Below are positions 25,763-35,433 of a stretch of DNA of 64,000 bases, piece after piece. Source of the stretch: Deltaproteobacteria bacterium Ga0077550. Its GTDB lineage: Bacteria > Myxococcota_A > Polyangia > Nannocystales > Nannocystaceae. The notes under the pieces were generated by a model. That model was not told the origin of the DNA, did no database searches, and saw only the letters and a list, made by a program, of their open reading frames with translations. The translations under genes and the position numbers were made by a program. Positions within the stretch are counted from its first letter, which is position 1; every line of letters starts with the position of its first letter. The stretch covers positions 1 to 64,000 of the forward strand of contig LNFB01000316.1 in assembly GCA_001464385.1 (NCBI GenBank). The letters run 5' to 3'.

Positions 25763-26433
25763 GCGCAGCCCTCGCTCGCCGCCAGCCAGGTGAGGCGATC
25801 ACCGCGGGCGTCGTAGGCGGCGACGTCGGGATCGATCGAGAGTCCGTCGACCTCGACGGTGAGCCCCTGCACGAGCTGGAAGCCGCGCGGCGTCGGCCAG
25901 GCCACGCGGCTGGCGGATTTCCAGTACGAGGTGAACGCGAGATCGCCGAGCTGCTCGCCGTCGAGCGGGACGTTGGGGCCGATGTAGAGGCCGGCCCGCA
26001 GGCCGGCGTCGACCACCGCGTCGTGCCACGCGTTCGCGTAGGCGATCGTCGCGCTCGGGTCGGGGGAGACGTCGGGAGACCACTCGAGGTCGCACCAGAT
26101 CGTCACGCCGGCGGGGATGCCCAGCGCGAAGGCGTTGATCGCCGCGGCCTCGCCGACCTCGGTCCCGCCCGCGGCGGAGGGCACGAGGCTGCTCGAGCCG
26201 TACTGCACGGGGATGATCGCCAGGCCGCAGGCGAGCAGGTCCTGGGCCTCGGCGATCGTCAGCGCCGGGCCCGTGCTCGGTGGTTGTTCGGACGCGGTGC
26301 GCTTGAGGTAGCGGGCGCAGAAGCCGAAGCCGCACGCGCGCAGGGCCTGGGCCTGGGCGAGCGAGACGGTCGACGCGGTGTCGAAGCCGAGGATCGCGGA
26401 GGCGGTGCGCGCAGTGCCGAGGAGTTCGACCAT
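25759..26433 (-). CDS. DUF1906 glycoside-hydrolase-like protein, first gene of the Reb operon
   Basis: A 224-residue protein of the DUF1906 (Rv2525c-like, TIM-barrel) family. ILGFDTASTVSLAQAQALRA opens the barrel, VTIWCDLEWSPDVSPDPSAT carries the acidic active-site candidates (Asp and Glu in CDLEW), and GLYIGPNVPLDGEQLGDLAF and LVQGLTVEVDGLSIDPDVAA complete it. Related GH25-like proteins act on cell-wall glycans. There is no signal peptide, so it would stay in the cytoplasm unless released with the R-body or by lysis. A near-consensus sigma-54 promoter ends 15 nt before the ATG. It is coupled by ATGA overlap to the first RebB-like gene. Confidence 0.8.
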   Translation of the reverse strand: MVELLGTARTASAILGFDTASTVSLAQAQALRACGFGFCARYLKRTASEQPPSTGPALTIAEAQDLLACGLAIIPVQYGSSSLVPSAAGGTEVGEAAAINAFALGIPAGVTIWCDLEWSPDVSPDPSATIAYANAWHDAVVDAGLRAGLYIGPNVPLDGEQLGDLAFTSYWKSASRVAWPTPRGFQLVQGLTVEVDGLSIDPDVAAYDARGDRLTWLAASEGCA

Positions 26434-26448
26434 CTGTGCCGCCCTTTG

Positions 26449-26464
26449 TGCACCGCCCGTGCCA
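26449..26464 (-). promoter_or_regulatory. Sigma-54 (-24/-12) promoter of the Reb operon
   Basis: Read on the minus strand, TGGCACG-GGCG-GTGCA matches TGGCACG-N4-TTGCA with one mismatch and exact GG-N10-GC spacing. The predicted start point, near 26438, is 5 nt before the ATG at 26433. The gene for a sigma-54 activator lies immediately upstream on the same strand. Confidence 0.75.
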
Positions 26465-26585
26465 CCCGTCCTCCCGTGTCCGATCCAGCGCCGTCGCTCG
26501 CAGCGTGGTCGGTCGTGACCACCGATGCGTCCACCGTGGTCGAGCACGACCATCGGCGGCGCGTCGCGCTGACCTACCAAGCAAT

Positions 26586-26610
26586 GGGAAGGGACGGCCC
26601 GTCCCTTCCC
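26586..26610. repeat. Perfect 11-bp inverted repeat upstream of the Reb promoter
   Basis: GGGAAGGGACG, three-nt spacer, CGTCCCTTCCC. It lies about 150 bp upstream of the predicted Reb transcription start and about 95 nt after the activator's stop codon. The position suits an enhancer site for the Fis-type helix-turn-helix of the activator. A transcript hairpin ending the activator mRNA is the alternative, although no T-run follows. Confidence 0.6.
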
Positions 26611-26670
26611 TCCGTCGGGCAGAGCCCGCCAGAGCCTCCTATCCCTCCATCGCTGTCGCTCCTTGCCTTC

Positions 26671-26703
26671 GTCGCGGGTGAACGCTTCGCGTTCCTCCGC
26701 AAC
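26671..26703 (+). repeat. Dispersed intergenic hairpin repeat, copy 1
   Basis: A 33-nt element containing the perfect hairpin GAACGC-TTC-GCGTTC. It recurs at 47317-47349 with one mismatch. This copy abuts the stop codon of the Reb activator gene. Confidence 0.75.
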
Positions 26704-28128
<1,425 letters not shown>

Positions 28129-28222
28129 CGCGGCACCCCCCGCACCGGATCCGGATCCGGAACGGGCTCCGGAAGTCGGGTCTCGGTCTCGGGGATCCGG
28201 AAGTGATGCGACGAACGCCGGC

Positions 28223-28236
28223 GATCACCGAAAGTC
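28223..28236 (-). promoter_or_regulatory. Inverted 14-bp motif, copy 1 (upstream of the Reb activator)
   Basis: On the minus strand GACTTTCGGTGATC, 94 nt before the activator's ATG. The same 14-mer in plus orientation lies at 28955-28968, on the other side of the ECF sigma gene. A shorter match, TCGGTGAT, occurs at 28274-28281 just before the ECF start. It may be a shared operator or promoter element. Confidence 0.45.
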
Positions 28237-28295
28237 CTGCGGCACATCGGTGCACGCTCGGCCGCTCGCGCGATCGGTGATATCGTGCGGCGGCC

Positions 28296-28928
28296 GTGGA
28301 GCGAGACGACCTCGAGTTGCTCGACGCGTGGCGCCGCGGAGATCGACGTGCGGGCGGCGAGCTGTTCGCGCGCCACTTCCCTGCGCTGCGTCGGTTCTTC
28401 CGCAGCAAGGTCGGCGACGACTACGAAGAGTTGGTGCAGAGCACGTTCGCGCGCTGCGTCGAGGGACAGGCGCGCTTCGAGGGGCGCGGATCGTTTCGCA
28501 GCTATCTCTTCGCCACCGCGTACAACGTCGTGCGCGAGCACCTGCGCGAGCTGTACCGCGAGTCGGATCCGTGGACGCTCGCGCTCGCGCAGGCGCAGGC
28601 CGAACCCGAGGTCGTCGGCCCCGCGACGATGCTCGCGGCGCAGCGCGAGCGCGCCGTCCTCGTGCGTGCGCTGCGACGGCTGCCGCTCGGCGATCAGGTC
28701 GTGCTCGAGCTGTTCTACGACGAGCAGATGACCTCGGTGGAGATCGGCGCGGTGGTCGGGGTGCCGGACGCGACCGTGCGCAGCCGGCTGCGACTCGCGC
28801 GCGAGCGGCTGCGCGGCCACGTCGACGAGATCGCGCGGACCACGGGCGCGCCGCCGACCACCCTCGACAGCTTCGGGCGCTGGGCCGATGATCTCCGGGC
28901 GGTGGCGGGGCGCGGGCGGTCCGACTGA
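28296..28928 (+). CDS. ECF-family RNA polymerase sigma factor, divergent from the Reb activator
   Basis: A 210-residue factor starting at GTG. Region 2 reads GELFARHFPALRRFFRSKVG and EELVQSTFARCVEGQARFEG; region 4 reads MTSVEIGAVVGVPDATVRSR. It resembles the factor at 8736 along most of its length, down to the opening LLDAWRRGDRRAGGEL, so the two are paralogs. A C-terminal tail of about 30 residues follows region 4. No anti-sigma gene is next to it; a Ser/Thr kinase gene follows 83 nt later, which is a recurring arrangement for kinase-controlled ECF factors. It lies between two inverted copies of a 14-bp motif. Confidence 0.88.
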   Translation: MERDDLELLDAWRRGDRRAGGELFARHFPALRRFFRSKVGDDYEELVQSTFARCVEGQARFEGRGSFRSYLFATAYNVVREHLRELYRESDPWTLALAQAQAEPEVVGPATMLAAQRERAVLVRALRRLPLGDQVVLELFYDEQMTSVEIGAVVGVPDATVRSRLRLARERLRGHVDEIARTTGAPPTTLDSFGRWADDLRAVAGRGRSD

Positions 28929-28954
28929 GCCCGCGCACGGCGCCGGTCCCCTCG

Positions 28955-28968
28955 ACTTTCGGTGATCA
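28955..28968 (+). promoter_or_regulatory. Inverted 14-bp motif, copy 2 (upstream of the Ser/Thr kinase)
   Basis: GACTTTCGGTGATC, 43 nt before the kinase ATG at 29012. It is the exact reverse complement of the element at 28223-28236. Confidence 0.45.
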
Positions 28969-29011
28969 GCAGGTCCGCGGGCGTCACTACTCTGGTTCGG
29001 GAACGGGAGCG

Positions 29012-32000
29012 ATGCCAGACCAGCAGTCAGGGGAGCCGGAGACGCCCGATCAGGGCGTGCCGGTCGATCGTCGCCGACTGCTGCGCGATCCCAACGTCGT
29101 GACGGTGGTGACCCGCAGCGAGGTCGAGCCCCTCGACGTGGGGCTGTTCCCGTCCGGGATCCCCTGGCCGAGCGGCGCCATGGAGGAGCCGCTCGATCTC
29201 GTCGAGCGCCAGCGCCAGGCGCGGTTGCACGCGCAGATCGTGGGCGAGGAGCCGCCCGCGCTCCGCGTCGGTCGCTTCACCATCCTCGAGAAGCTCGGCG
29301 AGGGCGGCATGGGCACGGTGTACGCCGCCTACGACGACGAGCTCGATCGCCGCGTCGCGCTCAAGTTCCTCCACCCGACGCGGGCGATGGACGAGCGCGC
29401 GACCCATCGGCTGCTGCGCGAGGCGCAGGCGCTGGCCAAGCTCTCGCACCCCAACCTCGTGCCGGTGTTCGACGTCGGCCGCTTCGAGGGCCAGGTCTAC
29501 CTCGCGATGGAGCTGGTGCCTGGCGTCTCCATGCGGCACTGGCTCGACGCCGCGCCCCGGCCGTGGCGCGAGGTCCTGCGGCACGGCCTCGACGTCGCGC
29601 GGGCCGTCGCCGCCGTGCATCGGATCGGCCTGGTGCACCGCGACATCAAGCCGGACAACATCATCGTCGGCGACGACGGGCGCGCTCGCCTGGTCGACTT
29701 CGGCCTGGCCCGCGCGCCGCGGGGCGACGGCTCGAGCACGCCCAAGCCCGAGGACTCGGGGGCGAGCGGGCCGGTGCGATCGCGCCTCGGCGTGGTGGTC
29801 ACGCACACGCACACGTTCGCGGGGACGCCGGCCTACATGGCACCCGAGGCCCGGTTGGGCGAGTCGTCGGGGCCGGCGGCCGATCAATACAGCCTCTGCG
29901 TCGCGCTGGCCGAGGCGCTGTACGGCGCGCGGCCGGCCGGCGCGGTGCAGGCGGCCGATCTGCTGAAGGTGCCGGCGAAGACCGCCGTGCCCACGGCGCT
30001 GCGGCGGATCCTGTCGCGTGGGCTCGCGCAGCACCCCCGCGATCGTTTCGCCGACGTCGCGGAGCTCGCCGATGCGCTCGACCGCGTCGAAGGCCGACGG
30101 CGGCGATTGCTCGGCGCCGGGGCGTTGGGCCTCGGGCTCGTCGCCGCCGCGGGCATCGGGGCCGCGGGCAGCGGCGCGTGGGTGGGTGCCTCAGCCGCGA
30201 CGGACCCCTGCGCCGAGGCCCGCACCGCCCTCGACGCGACCTGGAATCCCACGCGCCGCGCGGCGTCGAGCGGCGCGCTCGGGGCGACCAAGCTGCCGTA
30301 CGCCACCGCGCTCGGCGAGGTCGTGGGGGCGCGCATCGACGCCTATGCATCGACGTGGACCGACGCGCGCGCGCAGGTGTGCGAGGCCACCTGGCGACGC
30401 GGCGAGCAGTCGGCCACGCTGCTCGATCGCCGCATGGCGTGCCTCGATGCCGGTCGCGACGCGCTCGAGGCGTTGGTGTCGGCGATCGCGGAGATCGACG
30501 CCGATCAGGTGCCGCGGTTGCCGATGGCGATCGACGAGCTGCGCGATCCGGGCGAGTGCGTGATCTTGGGGTCGCCGCCCGGGGCCGCGCTGCCGGTGCC
30601 CGCGCGTCAGGTCGAGGCGGTCGCGGCGAGTCGCGGCCGGTTGGCTGCGCTGCGCACCGCGGCGATCCTCGAGGGCCCGGCGTCGCGCATCGTGCTGCTC
30701 GAGGAGGAGCTCGCCTTCGCCGAGCAGCTCGAGGTCGCGCCGCTGGTCGCCGAGGCGACGCTGGTGCTCGGACAGGTCCACCTCGCGGCGCGGGATCCGA
30801 GGGCGGCGGCGCACCTCGAGCGCGCGGCGAACCTCGCCGAGGAGCTGGGTGACGACTGGCTGCGCGAGGAGGCGGTGCGGGCCGCGGCGAGGGTCGCCAT
30901 CGACGTCGACGCCGACGCGACGCGGGCCCGCGCGCTGGTCGATCGCGACGCGGCGCTGCTCGAGCGACTCGACGCGCCACCGCGGCGCAGGGCCGCGGCT
31001 GCCCAGGTGCGCGCGCTGCTGTTGATGCTCGAGGGCGACGCCGTCGAGGCCGAGGTCACGCTGCGCGGCGCCCTGTCGCTCTGGGAGGAGGCCGGCGATC
31101 GGTTCGCCGGCGAGCACGCGAGCTGCTGGCGCGACCTCGGGCTGCTGTTGGGCGGACGCGGGCGCACCGATGAGGCGCTCGACGCCTTCGATCACGCCGC
31201 GCGCATCGAGGCGCGCTGGGGCGGTGTGCCCGCGATGCTGGCGCCCAACACCCTGCCGGGCGCGGCCGAGCGGCTGCGCGGCGAGGCGCTGATGGACGCC
31301 GGTCGGCTCGACGAGGCTGCGGTCGCCCTCGACGCCGCGCGACAGGCCAGCGCGCGGGCGTTCGGTGGCGACAGCGTGCCGGTGGCGATCGTCGACGTCG
31401 GGCTCGCGTCGCTCGCGATGCGCAAGGGCGATCTCGACGCGGTCCTCGAGCGCGCAACCGCGGCCGACACCAACTTCACCCGCTGGCTCGGGCGCGACCA
31501 CGTGATGCGGGCGTCGCCGCTGTCGGCGCTGGGGACCGCGGCCTTCCACCTCGGGCGCAACGACGCATCGATCGCCGCGTTCGCGGAGGCGCTGAGGCTG
31601 TGGCAGCGATCGGCCGCCAGCGACAGCCTGCGGATCGCCGAGGCCCGCAGCAACCTCGGCGAGGCGCTCGCGCAGGCCGGACGCGACGACGAGGCCGCGG
31701 CCCATCTGCAGGCCGCGCTCGACACCATGGCGTCGCAGCTCCCCGAGGGCCACCCGGACCTCGCCTACCCGCTGCTCGGCCTCGCGCAGCTCGAGCACCG
31801 CCGCGGTGACGCGGCGGCGGCCGTCGCCCACGCCGAGCGCGCGCTGGCGATCCGCGAGGCCCACGACAACGATCCCCCGGAGCTCGCGCGCACGCGCTGG
31901 CTGCTCGCTCGCGTCCTCACCGACCTCGACCAGCGCGAGCGGGCGCAGGCCGCGGCCGTTCGGGCACGCGAGGGCTTCGCGGCGCTCGGGCCAGCGTTCG

Positions 32001-32077
32001 CCGCGGACGTCGCGGCGATCGATGCGTGGATGACCGGAGACCGCGCGGATGTGCGAGCCTCGACTGCCCCTCCATGA
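29012..32077 (+). CDS. Hanks-type Ser/Thr protein kinase with TPR-rich C-terminus
   Basis: A 1021-residue protein. The kinase domain spans about 85-355: GEGGMGTVYAAYDDELDRRV with VALKFL, catalytic loop HRDIKPDN, DFGLAR, and GTPAYMAPE in the activation segment. One transmembrane helix lies at about 365-392 (LLGAGALGLGLVAAAGIGAA). The outer part starts with a Cys-containing helical domain (CAEARTALDATWNP) shared with the kinase at 51055, then repeated TPR units such as LGEALAQAGRDDEAAAHLQA. GGGAGCG precedes the ATG. It should phosphorylate cytoplasmic targets in response to an envelope signal; the neighbouring ECF factor is a candidate. Confidence 0.92.
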   Translation: MPDQQSGEPETPDQGVPVDRRRLLRDPNVVTVVTRSEVEPLDVGLFPSGIPWPSGAMEEPLDLVERQRQARLHAQIVGEEPPALRVGRFTILEKLGEGGMGTVYAAYDDELDRRVALKFLHPTRAMDERATHRLLREAQALAKLSHPNLVPVFDVGRFEGQVYLAMELVPGVSMRHWLDAAPRPWREVLRHGLDVARAVAAVHRIGLVHRDIKPDNIIVGDDGRARLVDFGLARAPRGDGSSTPKPEDSGASGPVRSRLGVVVTHTHTFAGTPAYMAPEARLGESSGPAADQYSLCVALAEALYGARPAGAVQAADLLKVPAKTAVPTALRRILSRGLAQHPRDRFADVAELADALDRVEGRRRRLLGAGALGLGLVAAAGIGAAGSGAWVGASAATDPCAEARTALDATWNPTRRAASSGALGATKLPYATALGEVVGARIDAYASTWTDARAQVCEATWRRGEQSATLLDRRMACLDAGRDALEALVSAIAEIDADQVPRLPMAIDELRDPGECVILGSPPGAALPVPARQVEAVAASRGRLAALRTAAILEGPASRIVLLEEELAFAEQLEVAPLVAEATLVLGQVHLAARDPRAAAHLERAANLAEELGDDWLREEAVRAAARVAIDVDADATRARALVDRDAALLERLDAPPRRRAAAAQVRALLLMLEGDAVEAEVTLRGALSLWEEAGDRFAGEHASCWRDLGLLLGGRGRTDEALDAFDHAARIEARWGGVPAMLAPNTLPGAAERLRGEALMDAGRLDEAAVALDAARQASARAFGGDSVPVAIVDVGLASLAMRKGDLDAVLERATAADTNFTRWLGRDHVMRASPLSALGTAAFHLGRNDASIAAFAEALRLWQRSAASDSLRIAEARSNLGEALAQAGRDDEAAAHLQAALDTMASQLPEGHPDLAYPLLGLAQLEHRRGDAAAAVAHAERALAIREAHDNDPPELARTRWLLARVLTDLDQRERAQAAAVRAREGFAALGPAFAADVAAIDAWMTGDRADVRASTAPP

Positions 32078-32090
32078 GAAAGGACCGACC

Positions 32091-32510
32091 ATGAAGAAGA
32101 CGCTCTGGATCCCCGTGGCCCTCGCGGGCGCCCTCGGTTACTCGATGCTCGACGACGAGTCCGGGACGCAGACCTGCTACACATCGGTCACCGTCAACTC
32201 GACGATCGACAGCACCAGCAACATCTCGGTGAGCGTCAGCAGCGGCGGCACGACGCTCTGCACCGGGCTCGAGGAGGGCCAGGTCTGCAGCGTACCCGTC
32301 GAGCCCTCGACCACGCTCGCCGCGACGTTCAACACCAACCGCAATCAGTTCGTGTATGTCCAGGCGGCAGGCACCAACCGGGCGGCGACGATCACGTCGA
32401 CGCAGGGCATCACCAGCGAGCTAGGGTTCGCGGTGGTCGGTGTGCAGGGGACAACGATCGCCGTCGAGGGCGATCCGAAGATCCAACTGGTCGTCACCAG
32501 TTGCAGCTGA
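32091..32510 (+). CDS. Small secreted beta-rich protein
   Basis: A 139-residue protein 13 nt after the kinase gene. AGAAAGGA lies 6 nt before the ATG. MKKTLWIPVALAGALGYSML is a plausible signal or anchor segment. The mature part is Thr/Ser/Val-rich (NSTIDSTSNISVSVSSGGTT) with Cys residues at about 27, 61, 70 and 138 that could form two disulfides. No family is recognised. Being co-transcribed with the kinase, it may be its sensed ligand or a surface output. Confidence 0.7.
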   Translation: MKKTLWIPVALAGALGYSMLDDESGTQTCYTSVTVNSTIDSTSNISVSVSSGGTTLCTGLEEGQVCSVPVEPSTTLAATFNTNRNQFVYVQAAGTNRAATITSTQGITSELGFAVVGVQGTTIAVEGDPKIQLVVTSCS

Positions 32511-32621
32511 TCCGGGCCGTCCGTTCCCCGCGAACGACCGGCCGCGGGCCCGCCCAGCCGGCTCCAGATCCCCCGATCCGAAGCCCGCCAGGCGAGCCCG
32601 CGCTCGCGCTCGGGGTGACGC

Positions 32622-35099
32622 TCAGTGCGTCGCCATCGTCGACTGACCGCCGACGGTCTGCGGCGCGCCGCGCCTACGTGCGTCGCGTTCGAGGGCCAAC
32701 AGGCTCTGCGCGTCGAGGCGGTGACCCGGACGCAGCGCGCGCAGCAGGTCGACCGGTCCGCTGCGGTGCTGCTGCGCGTACTCGTAGCCGTCGTCGGCCT
32801 CGCACGCGTCCTCGCACGGCGTCTGGGCCAGGAAGCCCTCGAGCACCGCCTTGCGGTGGGGCAGGAAGCTCGTGCTCAGCGCGTCGGAGATCGGGAAGCA
32901 CTGCCCGTCCGTGCCGCAGTCCTCGGTGAGGAACTCGACGGTGTGGGTGAAGCCCGCGGACGACGGCGCGGTGACGCCGTTGCCGAGATCGAGCCCGTTG
33001 GTCTGCTCGTGGCAGCCGATGCACGCGCCCGCGAAGTGGGCGCGGTTGGCGATGTCGATCGCGGTCAGCGGGGAGCCGACCTCGGCGAGGCGCGCCTCGA
33101 TCGCGGCCTCGAACTCGCCGGTGCCGAGCACGAGCTGCTGGGCGAAGTCCGACACGAAGTCGTCGCGGCTCTCGGCGGCCCTGCACGCCTCGTCGATGTG
33201 GAAGCCCATCGCGTTGGGCTCGTCGCCGAGCAGGCCGTCCATCGCGACCAGGAAGCTCTCGCGGCACTCGGGGCCGAGCGGCGTGTCGGCCGCGTCGTTG
33301 AAGTGATCGCCGATCGGGCTGTACGAGACCGGCACCTGCATCGCGTGCACGCGGGCCGGCTTGTGCGGGTTGTCGGCCGCGTGCGGGACCAGCTTGAACT
33401 CCCGCAGCGTCCACGGGAAGTCGTCGAAGTTGTTCGTGCGGACCTGGCCGCTGCCGAAGGTGTAGTGGTCGGCGTTCACGAACGGACCGATCCCCGCCTC
33501 CTCGAGTTTGGGGTGACCGGTGAAGAACGCCTTCACCAGCTGCTTGCGCCGCTTGATCGGATCCTCGATGTCGTTCATCCGCGTCCAGAACTCGGCGATC
33601 GGGCGGCATGCCGCCAATCCGCACTCGGGGCTCGGGTTGGGGATCTGCGCCTCGAAGATCATGAACATGCGGCCTTGGGCGTTGTTCGCCATCACGATGC
33701 GCTGCTGACCGCAGTGGGCGCCATCGGCCGGCGCGAGATCGAAGCGGTTGCTGATCGAGATCGGGAACCATTGATCGATGTTGTCGATCTGCGCGGCCTC
33801 GATGCGTGGACACTCGAGCGGGTAGCCGCCGATCGCACCGAAGGGCTCGTCGCCGCCGCCGTCGCCGCTGTCGCCGCTCTCCGCGAACGTCGTGGCGCTG
33901 GCCGAGCCGCCGTCGTCCTCGCCGCCCGAGGACTCGCCGCCGAATTCGTCGCCCGCGCTGATGAAGCCGCCGCCGACCTCGTCGCCGCCGCTGATGAACC
34001 CACCGTCGACCTCGCCGACGGACTCACTCCCCGACACGACGCCGGTGGTCCCGCCGGTGTCGCCGCCGCCGAAGCCGTCGCAGATCCCCTCGACGTCGTC
34101 GCCGCAGTCGGAGAGCACGCCACCGTCGAAGGTGCAGGCCCGCCCGTCGAACGTGCACACCGCCGTCGGCGAGGGGACCTCCTGACCGTCGAGCTCGCAG
34201 GTCTGGCCGTCGCCGGTGCACCCGAAGCAGACCAGGAAGTCCGGTGTGCACACGAACTGCGCCTCGCACCCGAGCGACCCGCACTGCGCCTCCTCGCAGA
34301 TCGGATCGGGCTCGCAGCCCGACACCGTCCCGGCGGCGACGTCGAGCTCGCAGAGGTCGGTGAACTGGCACACCGCCTCGACCGGCTCGTCCGGGGCGCC
34401 GAAGTCGACGCGGCACTGGTCGAGCTCGGCGGTGCACGTGATGCAGAACTCGAAGTCGGGGTCGCACAGCTGCACCGCGTCGCAGCCCAGCGAGTCGCAG
34501 CCGGCGTCGTCGCAGGCGCCGTCCTCGGCCGGCGCGCAGTCGGTGATGTGGCGGCCGTCGAAGGTGCACAGCTGCTGGACCTCGTCGAAGCTGCACACCG
34601 CGTGCTCGCCCGGCGGTAGGCCCGTGTCGACCTGACAGCCCGTGCCCTCGGCGTTGCACGCGAAGCAGGCGGCGTCGTGGGCGGCGCAGAAGAACCGCTG
34701 ATCGCAGCCGAGCAGCCCGCAGCCGGTCGGGACGGTGAAGCGCGGGTCGGGGACCTCGTCGTCGCAGTGCTGGCCCTCCGCGAACCGCCCGTTCTCGCCG
34801 GTGGCGTAGGTGTCGATGATGCGCTGGTAGGTCTCCTCGGGCGTCGAGCGGTAGCCGGCGTTGCGCGCGGCGTGCTTCAACACGGCGCGCATCGTGAACG
34901 GCGCGAGGACCTCGACGTTGGTCTCGAAGAGCGCGCGCCGGGGATCGAGATCCACCGGCTCGCACACCGGACCGGCCGAGCGCAGCGTCTCGGCCGTGCC
35001 CTCCTCCTCGGGCTCCGGATCGCCATCACAGGCGCTCAACCCCAACACCACCGAACACAAGCGCGTACGGAACCTCGAACCACCCACCGACCTGTACAT
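32622..35099 (-). CDS. Cys-rich lipoprotein with c-type haem motif
   Basis: An 825-residue protein. AAAGGAG precedes the ATG. Signal peptide MYRSVGGSRFRTRLCSVVLG ends in LSAC (lipobox). Residues of about 110-330 contain repeated Cys patterns of the type GCDSLGCDAVQLCDPDFEFC followed by ITC, giving at least four modules that probably form disulfides. A Gly/Asp/Ser linker follows. The C-terminal domain of about 400 residues includes HFAGACIGCHEQTNGLDLGN, a CxxCH haem site at about residue 690. It is an outer-membrane or periplasmic redox candidate, unlike standard cytochromes because of the large Cys-rich front part. It is divergent from the DUF1592-type/DUF1552 cluster. Confidence 0.75.
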   Translation of the reverse strand: MYRSVGGSRFRTRLCSVVLGLSACDGDPEPEEEGTAETLRSAGPVCEPVDLDPRRALFETNVEVLAPFTMRAVLKHAARNAGYRSTPEETYQRIIDTYATGENGRFAEGQHCDDEVPDPRFTVPTGCGLLGCDQRFFCAAHDAACFACNAEGTGCQVDTGLPPGEHAVCSFDEVQQLCTFDGRHITDCAPAEDGACDDAGCDSLGCDAVQLCDPDFEFCITCTAELDQCRVDFGAPDEPVEAVCQFTDLCELDVAAGTVSGCEPDPICEEAQCGSLGCEAQFVCTPDFLVCFGCTGDGQTCELDGQEVPSPTAVCTFDGRACTFDGGVLSDCGDDVEGICDGFGGGDTGGTTGVVSGSESVGEVDGGFISGGDEVGGGFISAGDEFGGESSGGEDDGGSASATTFAESGDSGDGGGDEPFGAIGGYPLECPRIEAAQIDNIDQWFPISISNRFDLAPADGAHCGQQRIVMANNAQGRMFMIFEAQIPNPSPECGLAACRPIAEFWTRMNDIEDPIKRRKQLVKAFFTGHPKLEEAGIGPFVNADHYTFGSGQVRTNNFDDFPWTLREFKLVPHAADNPHKPARVHAMQVPVSYSPIGDHFNDAADTPLGPECRESFLVAMDGLLGDEPNAMGFHIDEACRAAESRDDFVSDFAQQLVLGTGEFEAAIEARLAEVGSPLTAIDIANRAHFAGACIGCHEQTNGLDLGNGVTAPSSAGFTHTVEFLTEDCGTDGQCFPISDALSTSFLPHRKAVLEGFLAQTPCEDACEADDGYEYAQQHRSGPVDLLRALRPGHRLDAQSLLALERDARRRGAPQTVGGQSTMATH

Positions 35100-35433
35100 C
35101 ACGGGCTCCTTTGTTCGAACCAACTGCCAGCACATCGGGCGGCATCCCGGACGAGCTCGGCGTCACGCCGTCCCGTCATGGAGAGCTATCGCCCCAGGGG
35201 GCGATTTCCGTCAGTGGGTGCGTCGAAAAAGTGTCGAGCGCCGCGCTGGCTGAACGGCCACGTCGGCGCACGCGATCGAGGCGTCAGCGCGGCCACGCGG
35301 CCGTTGCTCTCCGGCGCCGGGCTACGTACGTCTGCCCATGCCGGGGGCGCGCGAATCGACCCGGGCTACGCACCTTCGCCGATGAGGCGACCCCTCGCCG
35401 CCGGCTACGTTGCCCATCGACGTGGAGGCCTGC
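35100..35433. promoter_or_regulatory. Divergent intergenic region (334 bp) between haem-motif genes
   Basis: No gene is seen. The heptamer GGCTACG occurs three times (35320, 35364, 35403) before the plus-strand DUF1592-type gene, about 40 nt apart, and may be operator or promoter repeats. I see no clear sigma-70 or GG-N10-GC promoter. Both flanking genes start with good ribosome-binding sites, so promoters for both directions must lie here. Confidence 0.4.

Noticed and set aside
21233-26433. Contractile injection system or prophage tail cluster
   Set aside because: No sheath, baseplate, tube, terminase or portal genes are present. The small genes match the RebB family instead.
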